From JBDSGC01 sp046594105 (GTDB taxonomy: Bacteria > Acidobacteriota > Thermoanaerobaculia > Gp7-AA8): a stretch of 9,363 nucleotides of DNA. The DNA is taken from assembly GCA_046594105.1 (NCBI GenBank), contig JBKJQB010000126.1, forward strand, positions 1 to 9,363, read 5' to 3'. The notes under the pieces were generated by a model. It made no database searches, had not been told where the DNA came from, and saw only the letters and a list, made by a program, of their open reading frames with translations. The position numbers and the translations under genes are program-made. Shown one piece after another: positions 5,494 through 9,363 of the stretch; positions within the stretch are counted from its first letter, which is position 1; the number at the start of each line of letters is the position of its first letter.

Positions 5494-7182
5494 TTACCGG
5501 TCTGCTGTCAGGCTGCGATCGCGCACGCCGCGGAACTCGTCGCCCGTTTTCCAGTTCGGCATGGTGACGGCGTTGGCCGCTTCCCAACCGAGCCAGATTC
5601 CCAGCTCCGACATCTGCACCGCTTCCGACCAGTCCCATTTCGGATCGAACTCGTCGCTCGGCTGGTGGTAGTGGTTGGCGCGGAAGTCCTTCGACCACTT
5701 CGCGCCCCACTCCTTGTCCTTGCCGACGACGTCGTGGCCGGGCTCGATGGAGAAGGCGGGGATTCCGACCTTGCTGAGGCTGAAGTGATCGGAGCGGTAA
5801 TAGTGGCCCTGCTCCGGTTCGGGATCGGGAATGATGGTCAGTCCGAGCGCTTTGGTCACGCGCTGCACGGTCGGGTAGAACGTGGTGCGCTCCACGCCGT
5901 TCATGTTCACGTCGCGCACGCGGCCCAGTTCCGGGACCATGTCGTAGTTGATGTCGAGGGCGATCTTGCCAGCGGGAATCGGCGGGTTCTGTCCGAGGAA
6001 CGCGGAGCCCAGGAGCCCCTGCTCTTCGGCGGCGACCGCGGCGAAGTAGATCGATCGCTTGGGCACGGGAGTCGTCTTGGACCAGACGCGGGCCATCTCG
6101 ATGAGGATGGCGCAGCCCGACCCGTTGTCCAGCGCGCCGTTGTAGATCTTGTCGCCGCTGGCGTCCGCCTTGCCCACTCCGAGGTGGTCATGGTGGGCGC
6201 TGTAGAGCACGGCCTGGTCGCGCAGATTTGGGTCGCTGCCTTCGATCTTCGCCACCACGTTCGCGGTGTTGAAGGGGCGGATGGTGCTGCCGATCTTTCC
6301 GGAGAACTTCACTCCGAGAGGAACCGGCTTGAAGTCGCGCGATGAGGCCGCTCTGGTCATCGCGTCGAGGTCCATGCCTGCCGACTTGAACAGATCGCCC
6401 GCGGTCTTCTTCGAGACCCATCCGGCGAACTGGACGGCATGTTTCCCGGCAGGGTTCTTCACGAATGAATTCTCGGAGCCCCAGGAGTTGGAGACGACAT
6501 TCCAGCCGTAACCCGCGGACTCATCGGTGTGGATCAGAATGACCGCCGCGGCATTCTTCAGGGCGGCCATCTCGTATTTGTAGGTCCAGCGGCCGTAATA
6601 CGTGCGGGTCTTCCCCTTGAAGAGATCGGGCTCCTGCGCATTTGCCGGAGGATCGTCGACCAGCATCACCAGCGTCTTGCCTCTGGTGTCGAGATCCTTG
6701 TAATCGTTCCAGCGGTACTCGGGCGCGACCACACCGTGCCCGACGAAGACGACGTCGGAGTCGATGGTGTCGTTCTCCACCTGAGTGAAATCCTGGCCGA
6801 CGTAGTCGTCAAGGATCTTCAGCGGTCCCACTGCGGGCGCGCCGTCTTTGGTGAAGGCCAGCGAGGTGCGCTCCGGAACGGTGGCCACGCCGAGCAGAGG
6901 AACGCTTTGAAAGTACGTGCCGTTGTCCCCGCCGGGGGCGAGGCCGAACGACTCGAACTGCGAGGCGATGTACTGACGCGCGATCTCATCACCACGGGTG
7001 CCCGGACCGCGACCCTCGAGCAGATCGCTGGCCAGAAAACGATCGTGTGCGGCCATCGCTTTCCCGCTCAACATGCGCATGGCCTGCCGAACCGGAGCGG
7101 GCGCGGCGGGAGGAACGGCCGCCGCGAAAAGGGGAAGTGCCAGGATCGTCAGGACCACCGAAAACCATCGCAAACGCTGCAT
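5494..7182 (-). CDS. Secreted M28-family zinc metallopeptidase with PA-type insert
   Basis: This exported di-zinc aminopeptidase-like enzyme has 562 residues. A signal peptide covers about residues 1-22 (basic MQRLR, a hydrophobic core, AAA-type cleavage near 20-22). A protease-associated (PA)-like region spans roughly 140-290. The M28 catalytic domain follows, with its complete set of residues: AHHDHLG (329-335, metal His330 and catalytic-support Asp332), NGALDNGSG (348-356, bridging Asp352), AAEEQGLLGS (384-393, catalytic Glu386 and metal Glu387), NYDM (412-415, Asp414) and NHYHQPSDEFD (503-513, His506). All expected ligands are present, so it is probably active. ATG 7182 is supported by AAGGAG (7193-7188) five bases upstream. 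Its likely role is periplasmic or extracellular peptide breakdown; the preferred substrate is unknown. It is transcribed divergently from the 73-residue gene and convergently with the kinase. Confidence 0.94.
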   Translation of the reverse strand: MQRLRWFSVVLTILALPLFAAAVPPAAPAPVRQAMRMLSGKAMAAHDRFLASDLLEGRGPGTRGDEIARQYIASQFESFGLAPGGDNGTYFQSVPLLGVATVPERTSLAFTKDGAPAVGPLKILDDYVGQDFTQVENDTIDSDVVFVGHGVVAPEYRWNDYKDLDTRGKTLVMLVDDPPANAQEPDLFKGKTRTYYGRWTYKYEMAALKNAAAVILIHTDESAGYGWNVVSNSWGSENSFVKNPAGKHAVQFAGWVSKKTAGDLFKSAGMDLDAMTRAASSRDFKPVPLGVKFSGKIGSTIRPFNTANVVAKIEGSDPNLRDQAVLYSAHHDHLGVGKADASGDKIYNGALDNGSGCAILIEMARVWSKTTPVPKRSIYFAAVAAEEQGLLGSAFLGQNPPIPAGKIALDINYDMVPELGRVRDVNMNGVERTTFYPTVQRVTKALGLTIIPDPEPEQGHYYRSDHFSLSKVGIPAFSIEPGHDVVGKDKEWGAKWSKDFRANHYHQPSDEFDPKWDWSEAVQMSELGIWLGWEAANAVTMPNWKTGDEFRGVRDRSLTADR

Positions 7183-7451
7183 GCAGGCTCCTTGAATTGC
7201 TGTCGAATCGCGCCCTGAGTACCGGCGGTGAGAAGGGGAACACCGGGGATGGCCGGGAGAATCCTCGGCGCAGAAATGGGCGCGATCACACGCTGTCCGG
7301 CGCCGGAGTGTCCGTTGGCAGTGGAATCCACACCCCCTGCCGGAACATGCTCATCATTTGGGAACCGAAGCGTGAAAATCGTGAACAAAAACTTGAAGAT
7401 TCACCGCGTTCATGGGTAGGGACATCGGCGTGAAAATCACTCCTAGTCATA
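7183..7451. other. Divergent intergenic region with an 11-bp direct repeat
   Basis: This gap separates the divergent M28 gene and the 73-residue gene, so promoters for both should lie here. GCGTGAAAATC occurs twice in direct orientation, at 7370-7380 and 7428-7438, 58 bases apart start to start. A third related GTGAAC occurs at 7381 and again at 7452. The stretch 7350-7450 is clearly AT-richer than its surroundings. The repeat could be an operator half-site pair or a fortuitous match. I see no protein-coding gene here; the ORFs on both strands lack codon bias and ribosome sites. Confidence 0.4.
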
Positions 7452-7673
7452 GTGAACATGATCGACACAGCAGTCTTCGACGAAGAGCTTCTTCCCATCC
7501 ACGAAAGGGTCGTGGACAAGCTGGCGGACATCCTGTTTGCCAGCGACATGATCCTGGACATGTTGCGCAGCCCGCGTTCTCGAAGTGTGGGCGGCCACCT
7601 GACCATCCTGGAGCCATCGGTGCGCCAGGTCTACGACCAGGTCAACAACCTGATGAAGCAGTTGACCGACTGA
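7452..7673 (+). CDS. 73-residue helical protein of unknown function
   Basis: This small cytosolic protein has no signal peptide or membrane segment. The frame starts at GTG 7452, with an in-frame ATG two codons later at 7458; neither has a visible Shine-Dalgarno site, so the start is uncertain by two residues. The sequence alternates acidic and hydrophobic residues (FDEELLPIHERVVDKLADIL, then an MILDMLR helix), has a short arginine/serine/glycine linker around 41-48, and a second amphipathic helix ending VNNLMKQLTD. This suggests a two-helix hairpin or dimerising helical protein. Third codon positions are strongly GC-rich, as in the surrounding real genes, which supports coding. I do not recognise the family. 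Downstream, 24 bases after TGA, lies copy B of the 66-bp repeat. Confidence 0.7.
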   Translation: MNMIDTAVFDEELLPIHERVVDKLADILFASDMILDMLRSPRSRSVGGHLTILEPSVRQVYDQVNNLMKQLTD

Positions 7674-7697
7674 AGGAAGCCATCGAGCCTCTGGGCC

Positions 7698-7763
7698 CTA
7701 GCCGGCACGGCCGGCGGCGCTGGTTGCCCAAGGCTCCGCCAAAATCACGATCCAAGACGTTCT
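7698..7763 (+). repeat. 66-bp intergenic repeat, copy B (behind the 73-residue gene)
   Basis: It runs in the opposite genomic orientation to copies A and C, but in the same orientation relative to the gene upstream of it. It begins CTAGCCGGCACGGCCGGC 24 bases after the 73-residue gene's stop and ends GACGTTCT 14 bases before the stop of the convergent 152-residue gene. It differs from copy A at two positions and from copy C at five plus one indel. Together with copy C it forms an inverted pair bracketing the 152-residue gene. Confidence 0.9.
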
Positions 7764-7777
7764 ACCCGCGCAGGCTC

Positions 7778-8236
7778 CTAGGCCTTCTTCGGCATGGTCA
7801 TCTTGGCGATGTTGGCCACGAACTGCTCGTAGAATCCCGGCGAATTGTGCGCGAGAAACTCGATGAAGCTCGCGGCCACCTTCTCCAGGTTGGCCAGATA
7901 CAGCTCGTTCTTCTGGGCCGCGCGATTCGCGGCGACGATGCCGCTGGCCTTCTGCCACACGTACAGCATCTCCAGGTTGTTCGAGCGGAAAAAGAGCTCC
8001 GCATTGAGGATGCCGTTCGCCACGAACGACGCGGCCATGTCCCAGTAGGTCGTCACCATCCGGAAGTAGGCGTTCTCCTGACTGCCCGGCGGGCAGGCCG
8101 CCAGCCATTGCTCGCGCGAGGTGAACGCCGGCATCGTCCCCATCCACGTCCGACCCGCGCGCAAGGTCTCTTCGCGCCGCAGTTCGTAGAGCTTGAGGAT
8201 CAGATTCGCATCGTCAAAGGTCGCCTGATTCTTCAT
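7778..8236 (-). CDS. 152-residue conserved-looking protein of unknown function
   Basis: This appears to be a soluble, mostly helical protein without a signal peptide. ATG 8236 was chosen over upstream in-frame codons because AAGGAG (8250-8245) lies eight bases before it. The longer frame to 8323 would run through the 66-bp repeat and is unlikely. Features include an N-terminal DANLILKLYELRREETLR (10-27), ENAYFRMVTTYWDMAASFV (54-72) and NAELFFRSNNLEMLYVWQK (78-96). The order of aromatic and acidic residues recalls, from memory, a group of short uncharacterised proteins found in soil bacteria, with no known function. I cannot name a domain. The gene is bracketed by inverted copies B and C of the 66-bp repeat. 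It lies 110 bp downstream of the PD-(D/E)XK-like gene on the same strand, so the two could be co-transcribed through copy C. Confidence 0.8.
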   Translation of the reverse strand: MKNQATFDDANLILKLYELRREETLRAGRTWMGTMPAFTSREQWLAACPPGSQENAYFRMVTTYWDMAASFVANGILNAELFFRSNNLEMLYVWQKASGIVAANRAAQKNELYLANLEKVAASFIEFLAHNSPGFYEQFVANIAKMTMPKKA

Positions 8237-8283
8237 GAGTGATTCTCCTTCTGATGATCGTGCATTGTGATGTCTGAAGCGGC

Positions 8284-8350
8284 AGAACGTCCTGGAGCGT
8301 GATCCTGGCGGAGCCTTGGGCAACCAACGCCGCCGGCCGTGCCGGCCTAG
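8284..8350 (-). repeat. 66-bp intergenic repeat, copy C (behind the PD-(D/E)XK-like gene)
   Basis: This is a 67-bp version with one extra base near the CTAG end. Read in the direction of the upstream gene, it begins CTAGGCCGGCACGGCCGGC, and the TAG at 8349-8347 is that gene's stop codon. The GCCGGC-ACG-GCCGGC hairpin is intact. It differs from copy A at three positions plus the extra base. It lies 47 bases upstream of the 152-residue gene's start codon, so it would form part of that gene's leader if both genes share a transcript. Confidence 0.9.
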
Positions 8351-9072
8351 CGTGGCTTTCGGGCAATCCCGCCCGCAGGAGGCGCGGATGTGTTTCGTCT
8401 CTCGGGGCCGCTCTGTCGTGGTTCGGCGAGCACCAGTTCCACGCCTTTCTCGCCGCGTCGTCCTGCTCCGCCCCGCTTCGCTTTTTCCAGGGTCATGAGG
8501 AACCCGAACGCGGGATCCTTGAACTGCAGGTGGCGCAGCATGCTCCAGTGCTTGCGCACGTACTGTTGCAGGAAGTCGAGGACGTGCCCGAGACTGACGA
8601 TGCGGCAGGGAGGCACGGCGGAGCCGGGAGGGAAGGCGCCGAACGCGATGATGCGCACCACGAACCCTGAGGGGAGCCGCGCCGTTCCGCTGCGCAGCAG
8701 ATCGGCCACCACCTGATCGGCGTCGGCCGTGTGGTCGCCCAGTCGCCGGACCACCGCCTTGAGCACTTCGGGATCGCGCGCACCGGTGTTGATGCCCACG
8801 CGACCCTCTTTCACTTCGCCGATGATCATGTCCACCGCACCGTCGGGCACGCCCAGCCCGGGATCGAGGTCGGTCACATCCAGCCCGGCCGCCGGGCTGT
8901 TCGCAGCTGCTGGCGAGAGCATTCCGCTGGGGAAGCGAAACGCCAGGACATCGATGTCCGTCAGCGTTCGGTAGCCGTTCTTTCCGCCGGAGGCGATGAT
9001 CGGATATTCAGCGGAAGTGAAGTAGCCGTTGAGTTGCAGGTAAGCCTGAACGAGCGACACCGCGTGGTCCAT
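8347..9072 (-). CDS. 241-residue protein with a PD-(D/E)XK-like residue pattern
   Basis: The longest frame runs to 9333, but upstream of ATG 9072 it crosses a palindromic repeat and has repeat-derived composition, so I start at MDHAVSLVQAYLQLNGYF. No clear Shine-Dalgarno site precedes it. Residue pattern: Glu22 in SAEYP, Asp39 and Asp41 in TDIDVLAFRFP (38-48), then DMIIGEVKEG (81-90), giving Glu86-x-Lys88. A helix Glu, then Asp, then ExK in this order is the layout of PD-(D/E)XK nuclease-like folds, though such short motifs can be coincidental. The same order recalls, from memory, uncharacterised bacterial proteins. Residues about 100-195 are alternating helix and strand (VVRIIAFGAF at 138-147). 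The last 40 residues are low in complexity and end where repeat copy C supplies TAG, so the original end may have been earlier. Function is unknown. Confidence 0.72.
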   Translation of the reverse strand: MDHAVSLVQAYLQLNGYFTSAEYPIIASGGKNGYRTLTDIDVLAFRFPSGMLSPAAANSPAAGLDVTDLDPGLGVPDGAVDMIIGEVKEGRVGINTGARDPEVLKAVVRRLGDHTADADQVVADLLRSGTARLPSGFVVRIIAFGAFPPGSAVPPCRIVSLGHVLDFLQQYVRKHWSMLRHLQFKDPAFGFLMTLEKAKRGGAGRRGEKGVELVLAEPRQSGPERRNTSAPPAGGIARKPR

Positions 9073-9158
9073 GCGAGCGGCATGATCGCACAGGGGGGTC
9101 GACACCCGCGCGCGTCCCAAAGCGAACGACCCTGAGAGAAAGCAACGTGCGATCCCGA

Positions 9159-9363
9159 GCCGGCGTAGCCGGCGCCAGAATGTAGCCCCCGGCGCCAGCC
9201 GGGGGAACCACGAGGAGCCTCGCATGCGAGCCCGCGTAGTGGGCGGCAGAACAGAGCCGGAGTTGGATCGCGGGGCGACTTCGCTGCTCTTCTGTCGCCC
9301 GCTACGCGGGCTCGTTTCTGACTGGTTCCACAATCCCCCGGCTGGCGCCGGGGGCTACATTCT
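9159..9363. repeat. Palindromic repeat element at the window edge
   Basis: The outer arms are a perfect 29-bp inverted repeat at 9177-9205 and 9335-9363. Each arm is itself a hairpin (CCCCCGGC-GCCA-GCCGGGGG). Nested inside is a second inverted repeat, 9228-9250 with 9291-9313, matching at 21 of 23 positions, whose arms again fold on themselves (GCCCGC-GTA-GTGGGC). Next to it, 9159-9173 is a separate hairpin GCCGGC-GTA-GCCGGC. The element occupies most of the 291 bases upstream of the 8347-9072 gene. It may continue past the window. No coding sequence is supported at 9073-9363. Confidence 0.9.

Noticed and set aside
5365..6345. Plus-strand frame of 326 codons antisense to the M28 gene
   Set aside because: It shadows a gene with a complete set of catalytic residues, and starts inside the 120-bp palindrome.
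9084..9154. 8-bp inverted repeat GATCGCAC/GTGCGATC, 55 bases apart, upstream of the nuclease-like gene
   Set aside because: Short and widely spaced, so chance occurrence is likely.
2257..9363. CRISPR array or attachment sites formed by the multiple repeats
   Set aside because: The repeats are few, palindromic, widely and unevenly spaced, and there is no Cas, integrase or tRNA gene nearby.

Overview
This is a GC-rich bacterial chromosomal window with ordinary housekeeping and envelope genes separated by unusually repeat-rich gaps. There are no rRNA or tRNA genes, no CRISPR array, no transposase and no phage genes. Gene content (AroA, a CorC/HlyC-type membrane protein, a LOG-type protein, a BadF-type sugar kinase, a secreted M28 peptidase), Shine-Dalgarno sites on only some genes, and several families of GC-rich palindromes suggest an Acidobacteriota-like or related deep-branching soil or sediment lineage. 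That placement is an inference and is not proven by the sequence.

Layout. 1-702 (+) is the C-terminal part of aroA (EPSP synthase), cut by the window edge. 895-2256 (+) is a DUF21/CBS/CorC_HlyC membrane protein. 2257-2873 is a gap between convergent genes. It holds a nested palindromic repeat cluster, a 44-residue minus-strand ORF with a perfect ribosome binding site, an N-terminal remnant of what looks like a class I methyltransferase gene, and the first copy (A) of a 66-bp repeat. 2874-3686 (-) is a LOG/TIGR00730 Rossmann protein and 3747-4229 (-) a small lipoprotein, with a perfect 12-bp GC hairpin between them. Divergent from these, 4331-5287 (+) is a BadF/BadG-type ATPase, probably an N-acetylglucosamine or glucosamine kinase. 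A 120-bp imperfect palindrome separates it from the convergent 5494-7182 (-) secreted M28 metallopeptidase with a PA-type insert.

The right end carries poorly known genes: a 73-residue helical protein (7452-7673, +), a 152-residue protein (7778-8236, -) bracketed by inverted copies B and C of the 66-bp repeat, and a 241-residue protein (8347-9072, -) with a PD-(D/E)XK-like residue pattern. The window ends in a 187-bp palindromic element.

The genes do not form one pathway. They are short transcription units, mostly convergent or divergent. I found no clear new defence or mobile system. The strongest unexplained signal is the 66-bp repeat: all three copies lie just behind a gene in the same orientation relative to it, and in two cases its first bases supply the gene's TAG stop codon. 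Next in interest are the 44-residue ORF and two genes that look leaderless.
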